The notes under the pieces are model-generated. The model did not search any database, was not told the DNA's origin, and saw nothing but the letters and a program-made list of their open reading frames with translations. Positions 9,620-18,912 of a DNA stretch of 64,000 nt are shown here, one piece after another. Source of the DNA: SZUA-430 sp044220975 (GTDB taxonomy: Bacteria; Pseudomonadota; Alphaproteobacteria; Micropepsales; Micropepsaceae); contig JBGAPZ010000011.1 of the NCBI GenBank assembly GCA_044220975.1, positions 1 through 64,000 of the forward strand, written 5' to 3'. The translations under genes and the position numbers were made by a program. Within the stretch, counting starts at the first letter, position 1. Each line of letters starts with the position of its first letter.

Positions 9620-9711
9620 GCGGCGGAACGCTTCAGTTTCAATTTGTGCGCTTTGCTGTCGTCTTTGCGATCGTTGTTTGTTTGGCTGTCAGCGCTGCAG
9701 GGTCAGCGTAA
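9616..9711 (+). CDS. possible 31-residue membrane or signal-peptide-like ORF
   Basis: A GTG at 9616 overlaps the stop of the DJ-1 gene (GTGA) and opens a 31-codon frame. Its second half is strongly hydrophobic (FAVVFAIVVCLAVSAAGSA) and ends in an AxA-like motif. It runs 23 bases into the 3' end of prmA on the other strand. There is no family match and it may be chance, but the coupled start and hydrophobicity justify recording it. Confidence 0.2.
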   Translation: MSGGTLQFQFVRFAVVFAIVVCLAVSAAGSA

Positions 9712-10534
9712 CCCAGCCTTCGAGCGCGCTGCGGCGGACGAGGCGCAGGTTTTGCGCGCGGGCCATGGCGCAGATGGCGTTCGCTTGTTCGTCGAGGAGG
9801 CCCGAGAGGATCGCGTGGCCGCCGGGGGCGAGGCTTTGCTTGATCCCCGGCAGCAGTTTCATCAGTGGACCGGCGAGGATGTTCGCGAAGACGAGATCGT
9901 AGGGAGCGCGCTCCGCGATCAATGGCGTGCGAAAACCGCTTGCGGTTGCCACGCGCATGTATGGAGCGCCTCGGTTCAGCTTTGCGTTTTCGGTTGTCTT
10001 CGCCGTTGCGAGTGGGTCGATATCGGTGGCGACTGCTGGACGACGTGTGAGGCGCGCAAAGGCCATCGCGAGGACGCCTGTGCCGCAGCCGAGGTCGAGG
10101 GCATTCCTAAACGTACGTTGCTTGGCCAGGCGTTCGAAGGCGAGCAGGCAACCGCGCGTCGTGCCGTGATGGCCGGTGCCGAAGGCATAGGAGGCTTCGA
10201 TCTTGAGGCCGATTGCGTTCGCAGGCACGCGGCTGGCTGTGTGATCGCCGTGCAGGAAGAAGCGTCCGGTGACGACGGGCGGCAGGCCTTCGAGCGCGCG
10301 GGCGACCCAGTTCTCGTCTTCGATAGCGATCACGCGCATCGGCACGCCGAAGCGCCTCAGCAAATCGTCTTCGTTTGGTTGCTCTGTAAAGAACGCTTCA
10401 ACTTCCCACTGGCCTCGTTCGCCGAGTTCGAAGGCGGAAACGACGGGTGTGGGCTCAAGTTGTTCCAGCGCGTCGCTGAGCGTTTGTGCATCGCGTTTCG
10501 AGAGGACCGCGCGGGCTTTCCAGCAAACAGGCAT
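9689..10534 (-). CDS. prmA: ribosomal protein L11 methyltransferase PrmA
   Basis: SAM-dependent methyltransferase that trimethylates ribosomal protein L11. The family hallmark FGTGHHGTT is at residues 118-126. SAM-binding motif I, LDLGCGTGVLAMA, starts at about residue 146. The catalytic-loop equivalent FANILAGPL lies near residue 215. The length of 281 aa is typical. Its ATG shares one base with the stop of the upstream helicase gene (TGATG at 10532-10536), so it is expressed as the second gene of that unit. Confidence 0.93.
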   Translation of the reverse strand: MPVCWKARAVLSKRDAQTLSDALEQLEPTPVVSAFELGERGQWEVEAFFTEQPNEDDLLRRFGVPMRVIAIEDENWVARALEGLPPVVTGRFFLHGDHTASRVPANAIGLKIEASYAFGTGHHGTTRGCLLAFERLAKQRTFRNALDLGCGTGVLAMAFARLTRRPAVATDIDPLATAKTTENAKLNRGAPYMRVATASGFRTPLIAERAPYDLVFANILAGPLMKLLPGIKQSLAPGGHAILSGLLDEQANAICAMARAQNLRLVRRSALEGWVTLTLQR

Positions 10535-12801
10535 CAGGCGCGCGCCAGGAAGTTTGCGATGACGCGCTTTTCGCCGGCCTTTTCGAAGCTGACAGTCAGT
10601 TTGTTGCCGTCGATGGCGGTGACGCGGCCGTAACCGAATTTCTGGTGGAACACGCGTTCGCCGCGCCGGTAGGTCTCTGCGTCGGGATCGGATGTGGCGA
10701 CAAGTTCGGCGTGCGCTTCGATCGCCGGGCGGGAGCCGAACGTTTCGCCACGGCGGGCCTGAGCGCGTTGCCAGCCGGGCGAGGAGTAACCGGAGTCGAA
10801 CGCGGGTGCGGTCGAGAGGTTCGAGTTGCCGTAGGGCAAGCCGGGATCGCTTTCGAGAACGATTGCATCAGGCGGTAGTTCGGCGATGAAGCGCGACGGC
10901 ATCGCGCTCTGCCACATGCCGTGGACACGGCGGTTTGCGGCGTAGGAAATCTTCGCGCGTTCGCGAGCGCGGGTGAGGCCGACATAGGCGAGGCGGCGTT
11001 CTTCTTCCAAACCTTGCAGTCCGTTTTCGTCGAGGGTGCGCTGGCTCGGAAACAGGCCTTCTTCCCAACCGGGGAGGAACACGGTCGGGAATTCAAGGCC
11101 CTTGGCGCCGTGCAAGGTCATGATCGTGACCTTGTCGGTTGTGTCGGACTGTTCGATTTCCATGACCAGCGAGACGTGTTCGAGGAAGCTTTCGATGGTT
11201 TCGAACTCTTCCATCGAGCGCACGAGTTCCTTGAGGTTCTCAAGGCGGCCTGGCGCCTCGGCCGAGCGGTCGGCCTGCCACATAGCGGTGTAACCGCTTT
11301 CGTCGAGCACCATTTCGGCGAGTTCAATGTGGCTGAGCGCGGTCGCCTGATCTCTCCAGCGCTTAAAGCTTTGCACGAGGTCGCGCAGCGCTGAGCGAGC
11401 GCGCGATGGCAGCTCGTCGGTTTGGATGATGGCGTCGGCGGCGGCGAACAACGGCTTCTTCAGGGCGCGTGCCATCTTGTGCACGGATTGGAGCGCGACA
11501 TCACCGAGGCCGCGCTTCGGTTTGTTGAAGATGCGCTCGAAGGCCAGGTCGTCGTCGGGTTGGACGACGACACGCAGGTAGGCGAGGGCGTCACGGATTT
11601 CCTGACGCTCGTAGAAGCGCGGGCCGCCGACAACGCGGTAGGGAATGCCGAGTTGCACGAAACGCTCTTCGAAAGCGCGCATCTGAAACGATGCGCGTAC
11701 GAGAATGGCAATGTCGCTGATCTTCTGACGGTTGCGCGCGACTTGCTCGATGTCGTCGGCGATTTGGCGCGCTTCTTCCTCGGCGTCCCAAACGCCGCGA
11801 ACAGAGACACGCTCGCCTTCGCCGAGTTCGGTCCAAAGCGTCTTGCCGAGGCGGCTTTTGTTGGCCGCGATGAGGCCGGAAGCTGCCGCCAAGATGTGTG
11901 GCGTCGAGCGGTAGTTGCGCTCCAGGCGGATAATTTTCGCGCCAGGGAAGTCGCGTTCGAAGCGCAGGATGTTGTCGACCTCCGCGCCGCGCCAACCGTA
12001 GATCGATTGGTCGTCGTCGCCGACACAGCAGATGTTACGCCGTTCGCCCGCAAGCAGCCGCAGCCATAAATACTGCGCGACGTTTGTGTCTTGATACTCG
12101 TCGACCAGGATGTAGGCGAAACGGTTTCGGTATTCCTGAAGCACTTCCGGGTGCGTCTTCAGGATCGTGATGACATCGAGGAGAAGGTCGCCGAAGTCCG
12201 CCGCGTTCAAGGCTTTGAGGCGCTGCTGGTATGCCTCGTAAAGTTCGGCGCCTTTGCCATTGCCGTAGGCAAAGCTTTCACCCGCAGGCACGTCTTTCGG
12301 CGTCATGGCGCGGTTTTTCCATGAGTCGATCAGGGAAGAAAGGTGGCGTGCGGGCCAGCGCTTCTCATCGATGCGGGCGGCCTCGATGACCTGCTTTAAG
12401 AGGCGCAGTTGATCGTCCACGTCTAGGATCGAGAAGTTCGATTTGAGACCGACGAGTTCGGCGTGACGACGCAGGATCTTGGCACCGATAGAGTGGAACG
12501 TGCCGAGCCAAGGCATCCCTTCGACCATGCCTCCGATAAGTTCGCCGGTGCGGTGAATCATTTCGCGCGCGGCTTTGTTCGTGAACGTGACCGACAGGAT
12601 TTGGCTGGGCCACGCTTTGCGCGAGGCGATCAGATGGGCGAGGCGTGTGGTGAGTACGCGCGTCTTGCCGGTGCCCGCGCCGGCGAGCACGAGGACCGGA
12701 CCGTCGAGCGCCATCACCGCTTCGCGCTGCGCCTCATTGAGGCCGCGCAAATAGGGCGGGTCCGCGGTCGCGGGCGTGTGGGCGGGCACGGGGTTGGTCA
12801 T
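10534..12801 (-). CDS. uvrD: UvrD/PcrA-type ATP-dependent DNA helicase
   Basis: Superfamily 1A 3'-5' helicase used in nucleotide-excision and mismatch repair. The Q motif is LNEAQREAV (21-29). Walker A is GAGTGKT (41-47). DEYQDTN is motif II, GDDDQSIYGWRGA motif III, and LERNYRS motif IV. TLHGAKGLEFPTVFLPG and EERRLAYVGLTRARE are motifs V and VI. The C-terminus contains a conserved RVFHQKFGYGRV Tudor-like module typical of UvrD/PcrA. At 755 aa it is full length. Whether it is functionally UvrD or PcrA cannot be decided from sequence. Confidence 0.95.
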   Translation of the reverse strand: MTNPVPAHTPATADPPYLRGLNEAQREAVMALDGPVLVLAGAGTGKTRVLTTRLAHLIASRKAWPSQILSVTFTNKAAREMIHRTGELIGGMVEGMPWLGTFHSIGAKILRRHAELVGLKSNFSILDVDDQLRLLKQVIEAARIDEKRWPARHLSSLIDSWKNRAMTPKDVPAGESFAYGNGKGAELYEAYQQRLKALNAADFGDLLLDVITILKTHPEVLQEYRNRFAYILVDEYQDTNVAQYLWLRLLAGERRNICCVGDDDQSIYGWRGAEVDNILRFERDFPGAKIIRLERNYRSTPHILAAASGLIAANKSRLGKTLWTELGEGERVSVRGVWDAEEEARQIADDIEQVARNRQKISDIAILVRASFQMRAFEERFVQLGIPYRVVGGPRFYERQEIRDALAYLRVVVQPDDDLAFERIFNKPKRGLGDVALQSVHKMARALKKPLFAAADAIIQTDELPSRARSALRDLVQSFKRWRDQATALSHIELAEMVLDESGYTAMWQADRSAEAPGRLENLKELVRSMEEFETIESFLEHVSLVMEIEQSDTTDKVTIMTLHGAKGLEFPTVFLPGWEEGLFPSQRTLDENGLQGLEEERRLAYVGLTRARERAKISYAANRRVHGMWQSAMPSRFIAELPPDAIVLESDPGLPYGNSNLSTAPAFDSGYSSPGWQRAQARRGETFGSRPAIEAHAELVATSDPDAETYRRGERVFHQKFGYGRVTAIDGNKLTVSFEKAGEKRVIANFLARA

Positions 12802-12834
12802 GATTCAGGCGGACACTAGCACGATCGCCGAGGA

Positions 12835-13995
12835 TCAATCCGCAATCGCGGCGAAGCCGTTTGCGCGGATTTCCGCACCTTTTTCGTCAAGATCCTGGAC
12901 CGGGGGGCGTGTCTTTGCGTCGCTGAACGCGGAGAGCTTCATTGGGTTTCCGGCGAGCTTAAGTTCCCCAATATCGGCGTCTTGCATCGTGACAACCATG
13001 TTGCGCGACGCGACATGCTTATCGGCCAAGACTTGGGCAACGTTGTTGATCGGGCCGCACGGGACGCCCGCTGCTTCGAGCTTGGCGAGCCAGTGTGTGG
13101 CCGTGTTCGCGCCGAGCGCGCGTTCGAGGTCCTGGGTGAGGACGGCATGGTTGGCGTTGCGCAGATCGTTCGTTGCGAAGCGAGCGTCGCCTGCGAGCCC
13201 AGGTGCCCCGACGGCTTCGCAGAGCTTCGAGAAGAGCCCATTGTTGCCGGCGGCGATGATGATGGGTCGATCTGCGGTTTGGAATGCTGCGAACGGGGTG
13301 ATCGAGGGGTGGCGTGAGCCCAGCGGCGCCGGCGGCGTGCCCGTCGCGACATAGCGGGCGATCGCGTTTTCCAAGAGGGCGACTTGGCAATCGAGCATGG
13401 CGATGTCGATCTTTTGCGCCTCGCCGGTACGCTCGCGGTGATAGAGAGCTGCACCAATGCTCGAGAGCGCAAAGAGGCCGGCCGCAATGTCACCGATCGA
13501 AGTGCCGACGCGGGTCGGCGGTCCGCCTGGTTGGCCAGTCAGGCTCATCACACCACCCATGCCTTGCACCACCATGTCGTAGGCGGGCTTTGTCTTGTAT
13601 GGGCCGGTGTGGCCGAAGCCCGAGATGGCGACATAGATGAGTCTCGGGAAGCGCGCGTGCAGGGTGGGCCAGTCGTACTTCAGTTTCTCCATGGCGCCGC
13701 CGCGATAGTTCTCGACGAGGAGGTCAGCTTCGCCGAGCAAACGTTCGAAGACCGCGCGATCGGTGGTGGTTTTCAGGTCGAGGGCGATCGAGTGTTTGCC
13801 GCGGTTCAGCGACATGAAGTAAGCGGACTTGCCTTTGATGAATGGGCCGATGTGGCGGGCGTCGTCGCCAGTTTTCGGAGGTTCAACCTTGATGACCGTC
13901 GCGCCGAGGTCGGCCAGCATCATCGTGCAATAGGGGCCGGCCAGAACACGCGTGAGGTCCACGACCTTGAGGCCACTATATGGGCCGTCAGTCAT
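12835..13995 (-). CDS. CaiB/BaiF family (class III) CoA-transferase
   Basis: 386-residue class III CoA-transferase, moving CoA between carboxylic acids through an enzyme-bound aspartyl-CoA. The start GLKVVDLTRVLAGPYCTMMLADLGATVIKVE is a strong family signature, here split only for length; ENYRGGAMEKL and GGVMSLTGQPGGPPTRVG are also diagnostic. The acyl substrate cannot be told (formyl-CoA, carnitine and mesaconyl-CoA enzymes all look alike). The true start is the ATG at 13995-13993, overlapping the end of the DUF4169 gene by eight bases. The longer frame upstream is a shadow of that small gene. Confidence 0.9.
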   Translation of the reverse strand: MTDGPYSGLKVVDLTRVLAGPYCTMMLADLGATVIKVEPPKTGDDARHIGPFIKGKSAYFMSLNRGKHSIALDLKTTTDRAVFERLLGEADLLVENYRGGAMEKLKYDWPTLHARFPRLIYVAISGFGHTGPYKTKPAYDMVVQGMGGVMSLTGQPGGPPTRVGTSIGDIAAGLFALSSIGAALYHRERTGEAQKIDIAMLDCQVALLENAIARYVATGTPPAPLGSRHPSITPFAAFQTADRPIIIAAGNNGLFSKLCEAVGAPGLAGDARFATNDLRNANHAVLTQDLERALGANTATHWLAKLEAAGVPCGPINNVAQVLADKHVASRNMVVTMQDADIGELKLAGNPMKLSAFSDAKTRPPVQDLDEKGAEIRANGFAAIAD

Positions 13996-14176
13996 TCGCT
14001 TCGTCGTCGAGGCGCTTGCCTTCGATTTCTGCTTCGCTGCGTTCGCGCTCGGTCTCACCTTGTTTGCGCAGATGTTTTGGCGTGCCGTGTTTGACGCGAT
14101 TGTTCGCGGCTGTCTTTTCGGCAGCGACCTTCGCGCGCGCTTTGCGTGCGCGGTTTAGGTTTACGACTTCGCCCAT
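13988..14176 (-). CDS. DUF4169 family small protein
   Basis: 62-residue, highly charged protein opening with GEVVNLNRARKARAKV, which I recognise as the DUF4169 signature found in alphaproteobacteria. The rest is Arg/Lys/Glu-rich, probably helical. The function is unknown. The ATG at 14176 is preferred over the GTG one codon upstream because GAGG then lies five bases away. It overlaps the stop of the ribbon-helix-helix gene by one base and the CoA-transferase start by eight, so the three are one translational unit. Confidence 0.75.
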   Translation of the reverse strand: MGEVVNLNRARKARAKVAAEKTAANNRVKHGTPKHLRKQGETERERSEAEIEGKRLDDEAND

Positions 14177-14397
14177 CACGTCCTCTTTCGATAGTGCGCC
14201 AGCACGAACACGCGCAGCGCGCCGGAGAGATTGTTACCGCGTCCTTCGCGTTTGTCGATCTCGTCGATTAAGGTGGCCAGCGGGCGCTTCAGTTCGGCTG
14301 CGATTTCAGTCAATGCCTGCCAGAATTCAGCCTCAAGCGAGACGCTGGTGCGGTGGCCTGAGATTGTGACTGAGCGTTTGAGCTTCTTGACCGGCAT
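14176..14397 (-). CDS. ribbon-helix-helix domain protein
   Basis: 73-residue protein matching the RHH_4-type family: a basic N-terminal strand (KKLKRSVTISGHRTSVSL) followed by two helices (EAEFWQALTEIAAEL and LATLIDEIDKR) and a tail LSGALRVFVLAHYRKR. Such proteins are small DNA-binding regulators, often found beside DUF4169 genes. The start ATG is at 14397-14395; longer frames upstream overlap the phosphate transporter and are shadows. The targets are unknown. Coupled to DUF4169 through TGATG. Confidence 0.8.
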   Translation of the reverse strand: MPVKKLKRSVTISGHRTSVSLEAEFWQALTEIAAELKRPLATLIDEIDKREGRGNNLSGALRVFVLAHYRKRT

Positions 14398-14405
14398 AGT
14401 TGTAC

Positions 14406-15410
14406 CTAAAGAATGAAGGTACCGATATAGTAGCCGACTGCCGCGATCATGGCCGAAGCCGGCATGGTGATCACCCAGGCGACGACTATGCCACGGGCGA
14501 TTCCCCAACGGACCGCCGAAACGCGGCGCGCGGTGCCGACGCCGACGATCGCGCCGGTGATCGTGTGCGTCGTCGATACGGGGATACCGAGGCTGGTCGC
14601 GCCGAACAGCGTGATCGCGCCCGCCAATGAGGCGCTGAAGCCTTGCATCGGGTTCAGGCGCGTGATCTTCGAACCCATCGTGTGCACAATACGCCAGCCG
14701 CCGAACATGGTGCCGAGGCCCATGGCCGCGTAGCACAGAAACGCCACCCACAGCGGCACGTGGAACTGACCCTCCGACATGCCGTGGGCGTAGAGTAGCG
14801 CCGCGATGATGCCCATCGTCTTTTGCGCGTCATTGCCACCGTGGCCCAGAGAGTAAAGCGCCGCCGATACAAATTGCAGCCGGCGAAATGTGGTGTCGGC
14901 GAAGGCCGGTGTCGCGCGCACGAAGATCCAAGAAATGATGAGTATCAAGAGCATCGCGAGCACGAAGCCCGTAAGCGGCGAGCCGACGATCGCGTAGAGG
15001 GTTTTGCTGAGCCCGCCCCACACGATCGCTTCGAAGCCACCTTTGGCGACGCCCGCGCCAACGATGCCGCCAACCAGCGCATGCGAGCTGGATGAAGGGA
15101 TGCCCGCAAGCCAGGTGATGACGTTCCATGCGATCGCGCCCGACAACGCGCCGAAGATCACGGCATCGTCGATTAGCGTCGGTGCTACGATCCCGGCACC
15201 CACGGTTTTGGCCACTAGGTGGTCGAAAACGAAGAATGCCACAAAGTTGAAGAATGCGGCCCAGATGACCGCTTGAAACGGCTTGAGTGCGCGGGTGGAA
15301 ACGATAGTGGCGATTGAATTTGCCGCGTCGTGCAGACCGTTGAAGAAGTCGAATGCGAGTGCCACGACGATCAGAAGTATGAGCGTAACCTCGACCCCGC
15401 CGATTTCCAT
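14406..15410 (-). CDS. pit: inorganic phosphate transporter, PiT family
   Basis: Low-affinity proton- or cation-coupled phosphate permease in the inner membrane. The two PiT signature repeats are visible: FDFFNGLHDAANSIAT near residue 20, and its C-terminal counterpart around GIPVSTTHTITGAIVG and GGNDAQKTMG. About eight to ten hydrophobic segments cover 334 aa, a compact PiT as found in many bacteria. It sits 11 bases downstream of the DUF47 (PhoU-like) gene, the classical pairing in which DUF47 modulates PiT activity. Confidence 0.92.
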   Translation of the reverse strand: MEIGGVEVTLILLIVVALAFDFFNGLHDAANSIATIVSTRALKPFQAVIWAAFFNFVAFFVFDHLVAKTVGAGIVAPTLIDDAVIFGALSGAIAWNVITWLAGIPSSSSHALVGGIVGAGVAKGGFEAIVWGGLSKTLYAIVGSPLTGFVLAMLLILIISWIFVRATPAFADTTFRRLQFVSAALYSLGHGGNDAQKTMGIIAALLYAHGMSEGQFHVPLWVAFLCYAAMGLGTMFGGWRIVHTMGSKITRLNPMQGFSASLAGAITLFGATSLGIPVSTTHTITGAIVGVGTARRVSAVRWGIARGIVVAWVITMPASAMIAAVGYYIGTFIL

Positions 15411-15421
15411 GTGGGGGTGCC

Positions 15422-16066
15422 TTACAAGTGTTCGATGACGAGGCCGCTTATGCGGTTCGCGACATCTTGGAAGCAGTCGGCAACTTTCTCGAGATGGTCG
15501 TAGATTTCGGAACCCTTAATGTAGACGAGCGCGTCGTTACGGGCGGGGCCGTGGAGCAGTGCCTTCAGGCCCTCCAGACAGACTTGGTCGGTCTGTTCTT
15601 CGATGCGAACGATTTCGTCGGTTATGACGTTGAGGCGGGGAGCGTTCGGTCCAAGAGCGCGCAACAGCGGTACCGCCTCGCCCATCAAGCTTGCGCTCTT
15701 TACCACAAGATCGCCGATTTGGCGCATCTGCGGCTCGAACGCGTCGACCTCGAAAAGCGAAACGGCCTTCGCCGTCTTGTTCATCTGGTCAATCGCGTCG
15801 TCCATCGAACTGATGAGGCCGCGTATGTCGCCGCGGTCGAACGGAGTGATGAAGCTGCGCCGGATCGCCTGCATCACTTCTTCGGTGATGAGGTCGGCCT
15901 CATGTTCGTGCGCGGCGATCTTGGCGCAAAATTCCGCGGTCTTTGGGCCCCCGTCGAGCATGCCGCGTAAGGCGTTCGACCCGTTCTTCAAACATTGTGC
16001 GTGCCGCTCGAACATGTCGAAGAAGCGCTCTTCGCGCGGCATGATCCGGCGGAACCAATCCAACAT
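15422..16066 (-). CDS. DUF47 (PhoU-like) phosphate transport regulator
   Basis: 214-residue all-helical protein of the DUF47/TIGR00153 family. The N-terminal MLDWFRRIMPREERFFDMFE and HEHEADLITEEV are typical, as is FITPFDRGDIRGLISSMDDA. Family members resemble PhoU and are nearly always encoded with PiT transporters, as here. They are thought to gate or assist phosphate uptake. An AGGGGC ribosome site lies shortly before the ATG. The 173-base gap to the divergent DUF1800 gene must hold the promoter of the operon. Confidence 0.92.
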   Translation of the reverse strand: MLDWFRRIMPREERFFDMFERHAQCLKNGSNALRGMLDGGPKTAEFCAKIAAHEHEADLITEEVMQAIRRSFITPFDRGDIRGLISSMDDAIDQMNKTAKAVSLFEVDAFEPQMRQIGDLVVKSASLMGEAVPLLRALGPNAPRLNVITDEIVRIEEQTDQVCLEGLKALLHGPARNDALVYIKGSEIYDHLEKVADCFQDVANRISGLVIEHL

Positions 16067-16239
16067 CGTCTTGAAGCCCCTGAGAAGTTCGCGGCTTGTC
16101 TAGCCTGGCGGCCGCGCCGCGTCACGCTGACATCACGAGTACAGCTCTGGATAAGGGCCGATTTGCGGGGCAATGACCGGCCAAGCGCGTTCGATGCGTC
16201 CGGTGTATAAGGGTCGGCAACAGCTTGCCTGGGGGATGC

Positions 16240-17694
16240 ATGAGCCTTGCTCTCGCTGCCGTTGCGGCCAACCGGTTCGGGCTTGGTGCGCGCAATCAGG
16301 ATCTGAACGCGATCGCAGGCGATCCTCGCGGATGGCTGAAGGCACAGCTGCGGCCCGAGACGGCACTGCCTGCGCCGCTGTCGGTGTTGCCGTCGACTGA
16401 AGCTGCGACGACGGCGTTTTCAAAATGGCTCAAGGATTTGGGGATCGGCCCCGGCGGTGAGGGCGTTCCGCGCATGGGCTCTGCAGTCGGCGGCGCTGCG
16501 ATGGACGGAGGCGCGAGCGGCAATCGCGTCGGCGTTGAACAAGCCTACGTCAAGGCGTTCGGTCCGGGTTATGCCGCCGCTGTTGGTGCGCGGATTGCTG
16601 TTGCGGAAACGAGCGAACGTCCGTTCTTCGAACGCTTGGTCAGGTTCTGGAGCAACCACTTCACGGTGTCGGCTGCAAAGCCCTCGGTCATCGTGTTGGC
16701 GCCGGTCTTCGAGCGCGATGCGATCAGGCCGCATGTCTGCGGCAACTTCGCCGACATGCTGCTGGCGTCGTGCCGCCACGCTGCGATGCTGCTCTATCTC
16801 GACAACTATATTTCAATCGGACCCAACTCGCATCTGGCCAAGAACCCTAGCGTGCTGCCCGAGTATGTGCGGAACCTGATGAAGGGTCTGAACGAGAATC
16901 TGGCTCGCGAAGTTTTAGAACTGCATACGCTTGGCGTTCGCGGCGGCTACACGCAGGCCGACGTGACGTCGCTCGCCAAAATCATCACCGGGTGGGGCTA
17001 TTACGGTCCCAATCAATCGAACGGCACGCCGGGCAAGTTTCGCTTTCTTGGGCCCGCGCACGAGCCCGGCGCTCACGTTCTTTTGGGCAAGACCTATGCG
17101 CAACAAGGGGAAGTACAGGGCGAAGCCGCGTTGCGGGACTTGGCGGCGCATCCGGCGACCGCCGAGCATCTGGCAACGAAGCTCGCGCGGCACTTCATTG
17201 CGGATACACCGCCCCCGAGTGCGGTCGCTGCCATCGCGCGCGCATTTCGGGCTAGCAACGGCGACCTCGCGGCGACGGCTTCCGCTATCGTTGACATTCC
17301 GGACGCTTGGACGCCGCAACCTCGGAAGTTCAAGCAGCCAGAAGAGCTTTTGATTTCGACGATCCGCGCATTGGGTGCGCCGAAGTTGGACGGTCAAAAG
17401 CTCGTCGCGTTGTTGGACCGCATGGGTCAGCGACCTTTTTGGGCCTCGGCACCGGATGGATGGGCGGACACGGACGACCACTGGATCAGCGCGGACGCGA
17501 TTTGGAAGCGCCTCGAATGGGCGGACGCGCTTGCGAAGGGTATGGCCTCGGCCAATCTCGATCCCTTGGAAATCGCTACGCGCGCGCTCGGTCCGCAGCT
17601 TTCCGCCAATACGCAATCTGCCATCGCCGGCGCCGAAAGTCCGGCGCAAGGCCTTGCCATCTTCCTCGCCAGTCCGGAGTTCCAACGCCGGTGA
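16240..17694 (+). CDS. DUF1800 family protein
   Basis: 484-residue member of the DUF1800 family, exported or cell-surface-associated proteins of unknown function that almost always pair with DUF1501 proteins, as here. Recognisable family segments are FFERLVRFWSNHFTVSA, NLARELLEL-like NLAREVLELHTLGVRGGYTQ, and DVTSLAKIITGW. A longer frame begins with TTG at 16225, but the ATG at 16240 has GGGGGA about seven bases upstream and starts the family-like ALAAVAANRFGLGA. Its stop overlaps a possible GTG start of the next gene (GTGA, 17691-17694). Confidence 0.9.
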   Translation: MSLALAAVAANRFGLGARNQDLNAIAGDPRGWLKAQLRPETALPAPLSVLPSTEAATTAFSKWLKDLGIGPGGEGVPRMGSAVGGAAMDGGASGNRVGVEQAYVKAFGPGYAAAVGARIAVAETSERPFFERLVRFWSNHFTVSAAKPSVIVLAPVFERDAIRPHVCGNFADMLLASCRHAAMLLYLDNYISIGPNSHLAKNPSVLPEYVRNLMKGLNENLAREVLELHTLGVRGGYTQADVTSLAKIITGWGYYGPNQSNGTPGKFRFLGPAHEPGAHVLLGKTYAQQGEVQGEAALRDLAAHPATAEHLATKLARHFIADTPPPSAVAAIARAFRASNGDLAATASAIVDIPDAWTPQPRKFKQPEELLISTIRALGAPKLDGQKLVALLDRMGQRPFWASAPDGWADTDDHWISADAIWKRLEWADALAKGMASANLDPLEIATRALGPQLSANTQSAIAGAESPAQGLAIFLASPEFQRR

Positions 17695-17699
17695 CAGTC

Positions 17700-18896
17700 A
17701 TGATCGATCGCAGAATTTTTCTGGCTTCGGCCACAAGCACGTTGATTGCAGGTCAGGCGCGAGTCGCCTTCGCGGCCGGTGAAACAGATAGGCGCTTTGT
17801 CGTCGTCCTCTTGCGGGGTGCGATGGACGGCCTGTCCGCGGTTCCGGCGTTTGGCGATCCGAACTACGCCAGCGCGCGCACGGGGTTGGCGACCCCTCGA
17901 CCGGGCGAGAGAGACGGCGCGCTCAAACTCGACGGATATTTCGGGCTTCATCCCGCGCTTGCGGGATTCGGTAGGCGTTATGCCGGCGGCGAGCTGCTGG
18001 TATTTCACGCGATCGCGTCGCCCTATCGCGAGCGTTCGCATTTCGACGGGCAGAATCTTCTCGAGAACGGATCGGCGAAGCCGTTCGGGTTGGCAGACGG
18101 CTGGTTGAACCGCGCGTTGACCGCTTTGCCGGGGCCGCTTCGCGGGTCGCGGAGAGAGTTCGGCGTTGCGCTCGCACCGGCGATGCCGCTGATGCTGCGC
18201 GGTCCGGCGCCGGTGACATCGTGGTCGCCGTCGATCCTGCCGGCGCCGCGGGCGGATTTGATCGCGCGGCTCGGGCGGCTTTACCGCGACACGGATCCGA
18301 AGTTGGCACAGGCGCTTGACGGTGCCGCGCAAGCGAACGGCGTCACCGGAATGGGTGGCGCGGATAAGGACGGCAGGGTGAACGATCTCGCGACGCTGAT
18401 GAGCGCGGCGGCGAAGTTCCTAGCGGAGCCATCCGGCCCTTGCGTTGCAATGGTAGAATCCACCGGCTGGGACACGCATGCCAATCAGGTCGGCCCGTAC
18501 GGTGTGCTCAATCGCAATCTGCTGGCGCTGGACAAAGGTATCGACGCGCTCGCAACCGGACTTGGCGATCGGTGGAAACAGACCGGGGTTCTAATCGTCA
18601 CGGAGTTCGGGCGCACGGTCGCCATGAACGGCACCGGCGGTTCCGATCATGGTAACGGCGGCGCTGCGTTCTTGCTTGGCGGGGCGGTCGCCGGCGGCCG
18701 TGTTATTGCCGACTGGCCGGGCCTAGCGCCGCCTAATCTCTATGAGGGTCGCGATCTGAAGCCGACAAGCGATCTGCGCGCGCTCATGAAGGCGGCGCTC
18801 ATCGATCATCTTGGGATTCCGGGTGCGTTTGTGGAGCGGATTGTGTTTCCTGACAGCGCGCAGGCGCGCGCGATGACGGGGCTGTTTCGCACCTAG
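17700..18896 (+). CDS. DUF1501 family protein with twin-arginine-type leader
   Basis: About 398-residue DUF1501 protein. The N-terminus MIDRRIFLASATSTLIAG is a twin-arginine-like export signal followed by VAFAA, a plausible cleavage region. The body carries family hallmarks: VVVLLRGAMDGLSAVPAFGDP, SHFDGQNLLENG, MVESTGWDTHANQ, GVLIVTEFGRTVAMNGTGGSDHGNGG. It is related to the alkaline-phosphatase/sulfatase fold, but its activity is unproven. It could also start at GTG 17691, which overlaps the DUF1800 stop; either way the two genes are coupled. Confidence 0.9.
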   Translation: MIDRRIFLASATSTLIAGQARVAFAAGETDRRFVVVLLRGAMDGLSAVPAFGDPNYASARTGLATPRPGERDGALKLDGYFGLHPALAGFGRRYAGGELLVFHAIASPYRERSHFDGQNLLENGSAKPFGLADGWLNRALTALPGPLRGSRREFGVALAPAMPLMLRGPAPVTSWSPSILPAPRADLIARLGRLYRDTDPKLAQALDGAAQANGVTGMGGADKDGRVNDLATLMSAAAKFLAEPSGPCVAMVESTGWDTHANQVGPYGVLNRNLLALDKGIDALATGLGDRWKQTGVLIVTEFGRTVAMNGTGGSDHGNGGAAFLLGGAVAGGRVIADWPGLAPPNLYEGRDLKPTSDLRALMKAALIDHLGIPGAFVERIVFPDSAQARAMTGLFRT

Positions 18897-18912
18897 ACCT
18901 AATCGGCGCGCT

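Noticed and set aside
9644..10633. 329-codon plus-strand open frame over prmA
   Set aside because: Antisense shadow of prmA and the end of uvrD; no family similarity.
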